Source: Planctomycetota bacterium
Lineage (GTDB): Bacteria > Planctomycetota > Phycisphaerae > UBA1845 > PWPN01
Assembly (NCBI GenBank): GCA_022711465.1
Contig: JAKLEZ010000009.1
Span: 1 to 64,000, forward strand
Length of the DNA stretch: 64,000 bases
Direction of reading: 5' to 3'
The notes under the pieces are model-generated. The model did no database searches. It had not been told where the DNA came from and was given only the letters and a program-made list of their open reading frames with translations. Positions 32,630-42,270 of the stretch are shown here, in pieces (the first letter of the stretch is position 1; each line of letters opens with the position of its first letter). The translations under genes were made by a program, and so were the position numbers.

Positions 32630-34345
32630 GTGATCTCGACCGAGCAAGCTGCAACCAAGCCCGTTCGTTCGCCGGAACCCGGCCTTGCCGCCTTCCCTTC
32701 GACACCACATCGCGAGCTTCAACCTGTTGTCGCAGAAAAAGTTATGGTGATCGGGCTGGACGGGGCCACATTCGACGTGCTCGATCCGCTGATGGCCGCC
32801 GGAAAGATGCCTCACTTGGCCGAGCTGGTCCGAACCGGTACGGCCGGCATTCTCGACTCCACCAAGCCGCCGATCACCCCGGCCGCCTGGACCACCTTCA
32901 TGACCGGTAAGGGCCCCGGGCGGCACGGGATCGTCGATTTCGAGCGCTACGACGCCAAAACCAACAAGCTAACCTTCAATAGCACCCTGGAAATCCGGGT
33001 CAAGACCATCTGGGATATGCTCAGCGAAAAGGGCTTCCGGGTCGGCTCGGTCAACCTGCCCATGACCTACCCCCCTCGACGGGTCAACGGCTTCATGATC
33101 TCCGGATTCGAGACCCCCAGCATCGAGTCTGACTTCACCTGGCCGCCCGAGCTGAAGACGGAGATCCTCAAACGGTGGCCGGACTACAGCTACCGGTCAA
33201 GCTGGAAGCGAAAGGCCATCGGCGGCGACGAGGTCTTCGAGCAGAACATCCGGTTCATCGAAAGGAGCTTCGGCCAAGGTGCCGAGATCGCTACGTTCTG
33301 TGGCCAGAAATACGGTTGGGACGTCCTGATGGTCCTGTACAAGCTGGTGGATAACCTCCAGCACAAGACCTGGAAGTATCTCGACCCGGTCCTATCGCAG
33401 GTCAACTGGAACCCGAAACGGGCCGCACTGGTGACCGGCTGCTTTGAGAAGCTGGACGTCGCCCTGGGCGAGCTGTTCCGCTACGCCCGGCAGAACCGGG
33501 CCACCATCCTGATCATGTCCGACCACGGACACGGCAGCCTGGACGGCAAGGCCCAGCCCAACGCCCTGCTCAGCCAGTGGGGCTACCTCAAGATCAAGAG
33601 CCCGATCACCCAGGCCTCGGTGCGAGCTCGGCAGGTCATGGATCGGCTGCTCGGTCGAACCAGCAAGCGATTCGAGGCCAACCTCGGCATCGAGCATGAG
33701 CTCGCCCTGGATTGGTCGCAAACCCGGGCGTGCGTCATTCACGCGGGCATCTACGGCTTCCTGTATATCAGCCTCAAGGGGCGTCAGCCCGGAGGACTGG
33801 TCGATCCGGCCGATTACGAGCCGCTTCGCGACGAGCTGCGCCGCAGGTTCCTGGCGGTCAGCGCTCGCCGTCCGTCCGGCGAAACCATCCCGGTCTACAC
33901 CGAGGTCCACAAGACCGAGGAACTGTACCAGTGCTCACGCAAGGAGCAGCCCTGGCTGCCCGACCTGCTGCTCGTACCTCAGCCGGGCCTGGCCGTGGTA
34001 CGCAAGATCCGCAGCTCCGCTCCAGTCCGATGGAGTTCGTTGCGGCATCTGGAAGGCACCCACCGAATCGAGGGCATCTTCATCGCCAACGGTCCCAATG
34101 TCCGCCAGGGCCACAGGATCCGCGCCCAGATCGCCGACATCGCCCCGACGCTCCTCGCTTCACTCGGCCTCCGCGTACCCCAGGATATGGAGGGCAAACC
34201 CCTCGCCGAGCTGTTCACCACACCACCCACCATCGAGTTCGAGACACCCCGTGCAACCACCGTTGGCGACTTCGAGGAGATCTACTCCGAGGCCGAAAAG
34301 GCGGCCCTCACCAAACGACTGACCGAGCTTGGATACCTCGAGTGA
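32630..34345 (+). CDS. Alkaline-phosphatase-superfamily phosphodiesterase/nucleotide pyrophosphatase-like protein
   Basis: The protein has 571 residues from GTG 32630, with GGAG upstream; ATG 32744 just before VIGLDGATFDV is an alternative that would drop a poorly conserved 38-residue lead. Metal-site motifs of the superfamily are visible: VMVIGLDGATFDVLDPL (first Asp), PITPAAWTTFMTGKGPGRHG with Thr as the likely nucleophile, ILIMSDHGHGSLDG (Asp-His pair) and GTHRIEGIFIANGP (last His). This is the type I phosphodiesterase/nucleotide pyrophosphatase layout, which in planctomycetes occurs in many paralogues. The substrate is unknown. No signal peptide is seen, so it appears cytosolic. Confidence 0.85.
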   Translation: MISTEQAATKPVRSPEPGLAAFPSTPHRELQPVVAEKVMVIGLDGATFDVLDPLMAAGKMPHLAELVRTGTAGILDSTKPPITPAAWTTFMTGKGPGRHGIVDFERYDAKTNKLTFNSTLEIRVKTIWDMLSEKGFRVGSVNLPMTYPPRRVNGFMISGFETPSIESDFTWPPELKTEILKRWPDYSYRSSWKRKAIGGDEVFEQNIRFIERSFGQGAEIATFCGQKYGWDVLMVLYKLVDNLQHKTWKYLDPVLSQVNWNPKRAALVTGCFEKLDVALGELFRYARQNRATILIMSDHGHGSLDGKAQPNALLSQWGYLKIKSPITQASVRARQVMDRLLGRTSKRFEANLGIEHELALDWSQTRACVIHAGIYGFLYISLKGRQPGGLVDPADYEPLRDELRRRFLAVSARRPSGETIPVYTEVHKTEELYQCSRKEQPWLPDLLLVPQPGLAVVRKIRSSAPVRWSSLRHLEGTHRIEGIFIANGPNVRQGHRIRAQIADIAPTLLASLGLRVPQDMEGKPLAELFTTPPTIEFETPRATTVGDFEEIYSEAEKAALTKRLTELGYLE

Positions 34346-34444
34346 GCGTCCGGACACCGAAAGGTCCAGACCACCCCCCTTTGCCCTCCCTGAAAAAAGC
34401 GCCAGGTGTCGGCTGATGAGTGACCACAGATCCCTGAACGCTCC

Positions 34445-34888
34445 TTACGGCTTCTCCGTACACTGCGGCCAGGCGCCGTCGGGCAGCGGGGGGGCATCGA
34501 CACCGGCTTGAGGCAGTGTGCCGCTGAGCTCTTGACGCCAGTGAGCGACGTCGCCGGCCGGTCCATAAACGTAGATCATCGTCAGCGGGGTCTCGCCGAT
34601 GTTGGTGAGCTGATGGAACTCGCGGGGCGGGATCTTGACCGCCTGCCCGGAACGAACGGTCTGCCGCTCAGAACCGACGCAGGCTTCCCCGGTTCCCTCG
34701 ACGATGAAGTAAACCTCCTCCTGTTCCTGATTGTGCCACGGGACCTGCCCGCCACGCGGCTCCAGCGTCACGTAGCCCATGCAGAATTGGGTGAACTGGA
34801 TTGGCGATGCTCCGCCGACCACATTCTGGGTCCTCCTCCGGGCGGGGTACGTCCGGCCGTCAATCTTGGCCAAATCAGCGATAATCAA
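34445..34888 (-). CDS. Cupin-domain protein
   Basis: The protein has 147 residues from ATG 34888. The first cupin motif is WHNQEQEEVYFIVEGTGEA and the second is PPREFHQLTN. The His and Glu residues (WHNQEQEE, FHQL) supply a metal site. Such small cupins may be sugar isomerases, dioxygenase-like enzymes or sensors. The sequence does not single out one. It is a monocistronic gene convergent with the phosphodiesterase. Confidence 0.85.
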   Translation of the reverse strand: MIIADLAKIDGRTYPARRRTQNVVGGASPIQFTQFCMGYVTLEPRGGQVPWHNQEQEEVYFIVEGTGEACVGSERQTVRSGQAVKIPPREFHQLTNIGETPLTMIYVYGPAGDVAHWRQELSGTLPQAGVDAPPLPDGAWPQCTEKP

Positions 34889-35211
34889 GGCCCAGCCTCC
34901 TTACGGTAGGTGAAGCGGTCCACGTGTGCCGCGTTGCTCATCCCTCTCCTCAGTACCTCACGCTCAGTCGCCTGTCACGCTATTCCCAGGTGATGCAGCC
35001 ATCCTAACAGATGTTGAGAGATTCGACACGCCCGGTGCTCAATGGGTGCGCAGGTGACGACGGGGCGTCATCCGGGGTGCGGCCCGCGGTGGCGGTCTTT
35101 CGACATGAAGCCCGATTTCATCGTCGGGTGAACTTCCGATCATGATTCCGCCAGCCCGCGTCCGTTTTTGCCGATGCTAAAGGGGTCTCAAGCTGGAGGA
35201 TATCGGACATT
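34889..35211. other. Intergenic gap between cupin and glucan phosphorylase genes
   Basis: This 323-base stretch separates divergent genes and should hold both promoters. I see no convincing -10/-35 pair and no ORF with a ribosome site. A GGAGG at about 35196, 11-12 bases before ATG 35212, is the only clear signal. Confidence 0.5.
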
Positions 35212-37770
35212 ATGACCCAAGTGCGCAGTTTCATGGTCTTGCCCGCCTTGCCCGAGCCCTTGCGCCCCCTCCGGGACTTGGCCTACAACCTGTGGTGGAC
35301 CTGGAGCGCGGAATCGTTCGAGCTGTTCCGCCGAATGGACATCGATCTCTGGCGGGAGCTGAAACACAACCCTGTGGCCATGCTTGCCCAGGTTCGACAA
35401 GAGCGTCTCGATCGGCTGGCAAGCGACCCGGCCTACTTGGCTTGGCTCCATCGGGTCTTGGAGGCAATGGAGGCCTACTTCGAGCGGCCGACCTGGTTCG
35501 ACAAGAACTTCGGCAACCGCCCAGTGGGCACGATCGCGTATTTCTCCGCCGAGTTCGGTATTCACGAATGCCTGCCCATCTACTCCGGCGGCCTGGGTAC
35601 CCTGGCCGGCGACCATCTGAAGAGCGCCAGCGACTTGGGATTGCCATTGGTCGGCGTAGGACTTCTCTACCGCCAGGGCTACTTCCATCAGTACCTCACC
35701 CAGGATGGCTATCAATTCGAGGACTACCCTGAACTGAACTTCGCCGAACTGCCGATCGTGCCCGTGCGCGACGAGAATGCACACCATTTGACCGTCAGCA
35801 TGGACGTCGGCGGGCACGATGTGGCTGCCCAGGTCTGGCTCGTCCGCTGCGGGCGGGTGAATCTCTACCTGCTCGATACCAACGTCGCTCGCAACCGGCC
35901 GGAGGATCGCGATATCACCGCCCGCCTGTACGGTGGCGACCAGGAGACGCGTATCCGTCAGGAAATCATCCTCGGTATTGGCGGTGTCCGGGCTTTGGCT
36001 GCTCTGGGTATCGACCCGTCGGTCTGCCACATGAATGAGGGCCATTCGGCGTTCCTGGCAATCGAACGTATTCAGCAGAAAATGAGACGCGAAGGGCTCA
36101 CTTTCGAAGAGGCCCGCGAGGTCGTCGCGACGGGTACAGTCTTCACCACCCATACGCCCGTGCCGGCCGGTATCGACACCTTCCCCAGCCCCCTGGTGAC
36201 CCGGTACATGACCGGCTACTGCCAAGCCCTGGGCATCAACCAGAATCGCCTGCTGGAGTTGGGGCGGATGAACGCCTCCGACGCCAACGAGCCGTTCAGT
36301 ATGGCGGTGCTCGCCCTGCGACTCGCGTATCTGAGCAACGGGGTCAGCGCTCTTCATGGGGAAGTCTCCCGCAAAATGTTCAGCGCGGTCTTCCCAGGTG
36401 TGCCGGTGAACGAAGTACCGATCACCTCCATCACCAACGGGGTGCACATCCGCAGCTGGATGTCCAGCGAGGTGGCTCATCTCTATGATCAGTACCTCGG
36501 CCCGCAATGGGCGGACGATCCGCTGAATCAGGCCATCTGGCAACGCGTGGATCTGATTCCGGACGCGGAACTCTGGCGCTCGCATGAGCGGCTTCGGGAA
36601 CGGCTGGTGGCCTTCGCTCGCCGGCGTCTGAAACTCCAGCTCATCGCTCGCGGCGCCCCTCCGGCCGAAATCGATGCGGCCGACGAGGTGCTCGATCCTG
36701 AGGCGCTCACCCTCGGTTTCGCTCGCCGGTTCGCCACGTACAAGCGGGCGACCCTGTTGATGCGCGACTCGGATCGCCTGGCCAGAATCCTCACCAGCGG
36801 CGACCGCCCCGTGCAACTCATCATTGCCGGAAAGGCCCATCCCAAGGACGAGGCCGGCAAAGAACTCATCAAGCGGATTGTGGCCATGACCAAGACGCCC
36901 CAGCTCCGCAACCGGCTGGTCTTCCTCGAAGACTACGACATGAGCATCACCCGGTCCCTGGTCTGGGGCGTGGATGTGTGGGTCAATACGCCCGTCAAGC
37001 TCCACGAAGCCAGCGGCACGAGCGGTATGAAGGTCATTCCCAACGGCGGCATCAACATGTCGGTGCTCGACGGCTGGTGGCCGGAGGGATTCGATGGCAC
37101 TAACGGCTGGGCAATCGGCGATCGCCGCATCTACGGCAACCAGGACTACCAGGACCATATGGAGGCCGAGTCGTTCTATGAACTGCTCGAGAAGGAAATC
37201 GTGCCGCGATTCTATGACCGCGGAGCGGATGGCCTCCCGCGCCGGTGGGTGGCGACGATGAAATCGTCGATGCGGACCTGCTGCCCGGTGTTCAACACCA
37301 ACCGCATGGTTCGCGAGTATGCCGAGCGATTCTACCTGCCCGCCGCCGAGCGCTGGCACCGGTTCAGCCAGGAGAAGTACAGAGTCTCACGCGATATCGC
37401 CGCCTGGCGGCAGAAGCTCCTGCAGCGCTGGAACGAGATCAGCATCGACTCGCTGCAGGCGGACATCCCGCAGACCGTCACGGTCGGCAATCGCCTCGCG
37501 GTCCAGGCCGAGATCCGCCTGGGCTCCATCGATCCCGCCGAGGTGTCGGTGGAGCTGTACTACGGCCCGCTGGACGCTCGCGGGTTAATCACCATGGGTA
37601 GTTCGGCTCCGCTGCAATGCCAGAGCCGCGACGGCTCCTCCGGCCGGTACAAGTACACCGGCGAGATCCCGTGCGAGTACAGCGGCCACTACGGCTACGC
37701 CCTTCGGATCGTGCCGCACCATCCGGAGATGGCTGCCCGCTACAACATCGGATTGGTCCGCTGGGGTTGA
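35212..37770 (+). CDS. glgP: Alpha-glucan (glycogen) phosphorylase
   Basis: The protein has 852 residues. It starts with the family-specific N-terminal domain found in thermophile and actinobacterial phosphorylases (LRPLRDLAYNLWWTWSAES). IAYFSAEFGIHECLPIYSGG, GVGLLYRQGYFHQ and HMNEGHSAFLAIER follow. The C-terminal domain has GFARRFATYKRATL and the PLP Lys K607 in EASGTSGMKVIPNGG. These are the signatures of the shorter, unregulated GlgP group that lacks the classical allosteric sites. It phosphorolyses alpha-1,4-glucans to glucose 1-phosphate. It is monocistronic, with no other glycogen gene in the window. Confidence 0.95.
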   Translation: MTQVRSFMVLPALPEPLRPLRDLAYNLWWTWSAESFELFRRMDIDLWRELKHNPVAMLAQVRQERLDRLASDPAYLAWLHRVLEAMEAYFERPTWFDKNFGNRPVGTIAYFSAEFGIHECLPIYSGGLGTLAGDHLKSASDLGLPLVGVGLLYRQGYFHQYLTQDGYQFEDYPELNFAELPIVPVRDENAHHLTVSMDVGGHDVAAQVWLVRCGRVNLYLLDTNVARNRPEDRDITARLYGGDQETRIRQEIILGIGGVRALAALGIDPSVCHMNEGHSAFLAIERIQQKMRREGLTFEEAREVVATGTVFTTHTPVPAGIDTFPSPLVTRYMTGYCQALGINQNRLLELGRMNASDANEPFSMAVLALRLAYLSNGVSALHGEVSRKMFSAVFPGVPVNEVPITSITNGVHIRSWMSSEVAHLYDQYLGPQWADDPLNQAIWQRVDLIPDAELWRSHERLRERLVAFARRRLKLQLIARGAPPAEIDAADEVLDPEALTLGFARRFATYKRATLLMRDSDRLARILTSGDRPVQLIIAGKAHPKDEAGKELIKRIVAMTKTPQLRNRLVFLEDYDMSITRSLVWGVDVWVNTPVKLHEASGTSGMKVIPNGGINMSVLDGWWPEGFDGTNGWAIGDRRIYGNQDYQDHMEAESFYELLEKEIVPRFYDRGADGLPRRWVATMKSSMRTCCPVFNTNRMVREYAERFYLPAAERWHRFSQEKYRVSRDIAAWRQKLLQRWNEISIDSLQADIPQTVTVGNRLAVQAEIRLGSIDPAEVSVELYYGPLDARGLITMGSSAPLQCQSRDGSSGRYKYTGEIPCEYSGHYGYALRIVPHHPEMAARYNIGLVRWG

Positions 37771-37818
37771 TGCCTGACCGCGTAGCTGAGACACCCGCCA
37801 CCGCGCCTGGCCCGGGCT

Positions 37819-37856
37819 CCCTCTCCGGCCGCCGCTCGCCCTCCCGCCGGTGAGGG
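37819..37856. repeat. Hairpin-forming inverted repeat after glgP
   Basis: CCCTCTCCGGC (37819-37829) pairs with GCCGGTGAGGG (37846-37856), 11 bp with one mismatch and a 16-base GC-rich loop. No T-tract follows. It may act as a rho-assisted terminator or belong to a dispersed intergenic repeat family; a second copy was not found here. Confidence 0.45.
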
Positions 37857-38067
37857 TGGAAACAGAGTGTCCGGACCGCCGCGCTGCCGAGACCGGCCCG
37901 TCACCACCCATAGCGATGTGCCAGCATGGCCAACGTCGGGAGTCGGGTACAGGCTCGACTCACGACATTGCCGAGGACCAGCCCAGGCACAGCCTCCGCG
38001 CCGCATCATCCCGGTTTGAGCTGGGCGTTCGAGACGGCCACGTCGGACCGCCGCTTGGCGAAGTCGC

Positions 38068-39021
38068 TCACTGAGCGGACGTCGCCGCGGGGGGCTTGGG
38101 CTTCACTTCGATGATGCCGGCGGCCGGCGGCGGGGGGGTGCTTGTCGAGCTGGACTTCGGCTGGCTCACGATCTCGCCCGGTGAATGCCGCGTCCTCTCG
38201 TCGGTCAACTGGGCGATGCGGCGATACGCGAAATCCAGGTTGCTCTTGTTGGAACGCTCGTTCTTGACCACCTCCTGGTACATCGCCAGGGCGTTCTCGC
38301 GCTCGTGCATGCGATAGTCGAGGAGCACGGCCAACTGGAACCGGACCGGGTGCTGGATGTTGGGGTTCCACTGGAGCGCCTTACGGTACCATTCGGCGGC
38401 GATGGTGTTGTCCTTCTCCTCAAAATACTCCTTGTGGATCTCGGCGATGTAGAAGGCGGCGTCGGCGATCTTGTCGCTGTCGGGGTAGTTGTCCACCAAT
38501 TCATTGAACTTGGCCAGCGCCAGCTTCATCGTCCGTTGGTTGTACAGGCCCGGGATCTCGGACCCGCCTTTCTTCATCAGGGCCCGGCCCTCGTTGAAGA
38601 GCTTGTCGGCCTCGGCGATCGACTGGGTAGGCTTGAGCTCGGTCGCCGGCGCCTCGGTGTCGCTGATGTAACGGTACGGCTTCACGTACTTGAGATCATT
38701 CAGTTCAGTGCGAGCCCATGCCTCCTTCACCGCGTTGCCGTTCTCGTTGTAGTAGTTGGCGAGCGCTCTGAGCAACCGGGCATACATGGTGCGGTGGAGG
38801 ATCATCTCCTCAACCAGGTCCAGCTCCGTGCGGCCCGCGGTCTTGATGTCGGGGACATGGATGCCCGCGGGCGTCTCCAGATCCGTGGTCGGGCCGGCGA
38901 CCTTGGTGCGCTCCGGACCCGCGATCTCATCGGTCTTGCAGCCGCCGGCCAGGACCGTACCCAAAACGATACCAAGCCCAGCGATCATCCGACGATTGAA
39001 CCTATCCGTCAGCGTCCTCAT
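38068..39021 (-). CDS. Lipoprotein with tetratricopeptide-like helices
   Basis: The protein has 317 residues. The signal peptide ends in a good lipobox (IVLGTVLAGGCK, Cys about residue 28), so it is a lipoprotein. It then has MYARLLRALANYYNENGNAV, KLALAKFNELVDNYPDSDKI, ADAAFYIAEIHKEYFEEKDN and TIAAEWYRKALQWNPNIQHP, a run of helix pairs typical of TPR/Sel1-like or YfiO-like solenoids. The last 50 residues are Ser/Pro-rich. Such proteins scaffold outer-membrane or cell-wall complexes. No specific partner is encoded nearby. Confidence 0.82.
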   Translation of the reverse strand: MRTLTDRFNRRMIAGLGIVLGTVLAGGCKTDEIAGPERTKVAGPTTDLETPAGIHVPDIKTAGRTELDLVEEMILHRTMYARLLRALANYYNENGNAVKEAWARTELNDLKYVKPYRYISDTEAPATELKPTQSIAEADKLFNEGRALMKKGGSEIPGLYNQRTMKLALAKFNELVDNYPDSDKIADAAFYIAEIHKEYFEEKDNTIAAEWYRKALQWNPNIQHPVRFQLAVLLDYRMHERENALAMYQEVVKNERSNKSNLDFAYRRIAQLTDERTRHSPGEIVSQPKSSSTSTPPPPAAGIIEVKPKPPAATSAQ

Positions 39022-39136
39022 TGCGTCAGCCTCCTGCGACGACGAACCAGCGCGATCCTGCTGAAATAGACTTCCCTGGCAACGTTAGGCGAGTCAAGCG
39101 TAAGCGAGAATGGCCGGAATCGTCAAGCTTCAGCGG

Positions 39137-39874
39137 CTACCATTGGGCCTCCTCGAACGCGCCCAGCGGTCCCTTGGGCCGTCCCTTCGGGCGGTTCTTG
39201 ATGATGGACTGGGCGAGGGCGATGTCGCCCGGAGCGGTGACTTTCAGGTTGCTGAAATCAGACTCGACGATCTGGACGGGATGGCCCAACCGTTCGACCA
39301 ACTGGGCGTCGTCGGTGGGTTCGCCCTCGAACTCGCCGCGTCTGGCGTAAGCCTGCTCGATCAGATCACGCTTGAACACCTGCGGCGTCTGAGCCTCCCA
39401 CAGCCCTTCGCGGGAGATCGTCTCGTCAACCACCAGGCTTTCGCCCGCCCGCTTGATCGTCCCGCGCAGCGGGGCGGCTAGGATCGCGGCGTTCGTTTTC
39501 CTCGCCTCGGCAGAAACGCGATCAATCATCTCCTGGCTCACGCACGGGCGGGCAGCATCGTGGATGGCCACAAACTCGGCCTCGGGAATCACCGCCGCCA
39601 GACCGTTGGCCACCGAGTCGCAGCGCAGCGGCCCGCCGATGACCGGTTTGACGCCCATGAAGCCCAGATTGGCCCCGAACTTCTCTTTGATGTGCTCCGC
39701 GTCTTCGGGAGCAATGACCAGCAGAGTCTGACACACGTCCTCACGGTTGATGAACTGCTCTACGGAGCGGAGGAACATCGGCCGGCCGTCGAGCTTGGCC
39801 AGAATCTTCTTCTCCTTGCCGCCAAACCGGGTGCTCTTGCCCGCGGCCACAATGATGACTGCCATCTTGCCCAT
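39137..39874 (-). CDS. ispD: 2-C-methyl-D-erythritol 4-phosphate cytidylyltransferase
   Basis: The protein has 245 residues from ATG 39874, with GGAGAG upstream. The N-terminal VIIVAAGKSTRFGGKEKK loop binds CTP, IHDAARPCVS carries the metal Asp, and TPQVFKRDLIEQAY with EPTDDAQLVERLG completes the family. The length is usual for IspD. It makes CDP-methylerythritol in the non-mevalonate isoprenoid pathway, which feeds the prenyl synthase at 15584. ispF, often adjacent or fused, is not present here. The C-terminal Lys/Arg/Pro-rich extension (NRPKGRPKGPLG) is unusual. Confidence 0.93.
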   Translation of the reverse strand: MGKMAVIIVAAGKSTRFGGKEKKILAKLDGRPMFLRSVEQFINREDVCQTLLVIAPEDAEHIKEKFGANLGFMGVKPVIGGPLRCDSVANGLAAVIPEAEFVAIHDAARPCVSQEMIDRVSAEARKTNAAILAAPLRGTIKRAGESLVVDETISREGLWEAQTPQVFKRDLIEQAYARRGEFEGEPTDDAQLVERLGHPVQIVESDFSNLKVTAPGDIALAQSIIKNRPKGRPKGPLGAFEEAQW

Positions 39875-40127
39875 GGCTGACGATCTCTCCTTCTCGATGC
39901 TCGAATATGCCCGCCGGCCGTCGTCGGCGAGGAGGACGTGCTGGCGGTTATCGCCGCGCCGAGTAATATGACCACGCGGCGCAACAGTACTCTAGAGCGG
40001 GCCCCGGGCACGGTCAAGAAAACCCAGCATGGCTGCAGACGATGCCGCCAGATCAAGGGCGAGTTGGAAGCGGAACAAGGCCCAGGCCGCGCCGCACGGC
40101 CAGCCTCCGCGGGGAGACGTCACCAGA

Positions 40128-41264
<1,137 letters not shown>

Positions 41265-41273
41265 GTGACGCAT

Positions 41274-41582
41274 ATGACGCTTCCCATTCTGGCTCAGGAC
41301 GCCGGCAACTTCCTCTGGATCGGCCTCATCCTGATGTTGGTGGTCTTCTACGGAGTCATGCTCTCCGGCAGCCGGAAAGACAAGAAGGCTCGCCAGGAGA
41401 TGCTCGCAGGGCTACACAAGAACGATCGGGTCATGACCATCGGAGGCATCATCGGCTCCGTCGTGTCCGTGACCGATAATGAGGTGACACTGAAGGTCGA
41501 CGAATCCGCCAACGTCAAGATCACCGTCGTTCGCAGCGCCATCCAGAAAGTGCTGGTCGAGGACGAGAAGCCGAGTCTGTAA
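41274..41582 (+). CDS. yajC: Preprotein translocase subunit YajC
   Basis: The protein has 102 residues from ATG 41274 (a GTG at 41265, right after the tgt stop, is also possible). One N-terminal membrane helix (FLWIGLILMLVVFYGVMLSG) is followed by SRKDKKARQEMLAGLHKNDR and VMTIGGIIGSVVSVTDNEVT, the YajC signature with the small beta domain. YajC associates with SecDF and the Sec translocon. secD and secF, which usually follow, are absent downstream, so the conserved cluster is broken here. Confidence 0.92.
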   Translation: MTLPILAQDAGNFLWIGLILMLVVFYGVMLSGSRKDKKARQEMLAGLHKNDRVMTIGGIIGSVVSVTDNEVTLKVDESANVKITVVRSAIQKVLVEDEKPSL

Positions 41583-41698
41583 ACGCACCGGCTGTCTCGG
41601 AATCGGGCGCCGTGCGGCCGGCCCCAAACCCCGATGCGATCAGTCACCCCGTTCGCAGCCCCCGGAAGAAGCCACATCCTTCCCTCGGGGTCGCAGGC

Positions 41699-41980
41699 TC
41701 AGGAGCTGGACGCATCACCCGATCCCTGGCGTTTCGGCCCGGGCGTGGGCGGAACATAGGGAATGAATGGTTGGCCTTCCGGCGGCAGTGTCATTCGGTC
41801 GGTTCTCGGCAGGTCGGCCGCGGGCTCCCCCGGCGTCGACAGGGGGCTTCGCGACCAACAACAGGCCTGCATCAAGACGGCCGGGGCGTAGTGCTGGAGC
41901 AGCGCCCGCTGGCATTCCGTGCTCCTGGTCTCCAGGTAGCGTTCCCAGAGCAGGTTGGCATCATCCGCGTATCGGTACAT
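41699..41980 (-). CDS. Possible small hypothetical protein
   Basis: The frame has 93 residues from the minus strand, starting MYRYADDANLLWERYLETRS. GGAGG immediately precedes the ATG, with AAGGGG slightly further upstream. The C-terminal half is Pro/Ser/Arg-rich (PPTPGPKRQGSGDASSS), which is weak coding evidence. No family is recognised. It fills most of the gap between yajC and the large exported operon and may be genuine or a chance frame. Confidence 0.35.
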   Translation of the reverse strand: MYRYADDANLLWERYLETRSTECQRALLQHYAPAVLMQACCWSRSPLSTPGEPAADLPRTDRMTLPPEGQPFIPYVPPTPGPKRQGSGDASSS

Positions 41981-42136
41981 CCTCCACCCCTTGTCCGAGG
42001 CGTTTTCGACGGGTATCGCCCCTGCAATCCTCTGTGACGAACATATCGACTACCCTTGGACAATCCGCGAGACCGTAAGTACCCGAGATTGAGGTCGATC
42101 CGCCTGTCTCGACCGCGGGGCTGAACGCAGGGCAGC

Positions 42137-42168
42137 TTGACAGGAACCTTGGTGTCCCGGATTATACT
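42137..42168 (+). promoter_or_regulatory. Candidate promoter of the giant exported-protein operon
   Basis: TTGACA (42137-42142) and TATACT (42163-42168) are both near-consensus, but the spacer is 20 bp, longer than normal. This may need an activator or the match may be fortuitous. The first gene of the operon starts about 100 bp downstream. Confidence 0.4.
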
Positions 42169-42270
42169 CGCGGGGCGAGGCAGGCTGGTGTCGGCCGCGC
42201 CTAACTGGAGTATTCGCCGATCTCTCGGCGAGCTCCCCTTTGGATTTAACTCATGCTGGAGCATGGAGTT

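Noticed and set aside
35188-37359. 723-codon minus-strand frame opposite glucan phosphorylase
   Set aside because: GC-driven shadow; the plus strand encodes a complete GlgP with all motifs.
40000-40127. Possible preQ1 riboswitch before tgt
   Set aside because: No matching aptamer-like hairpin with an A-rich tail was seen in this GC-rich leader.
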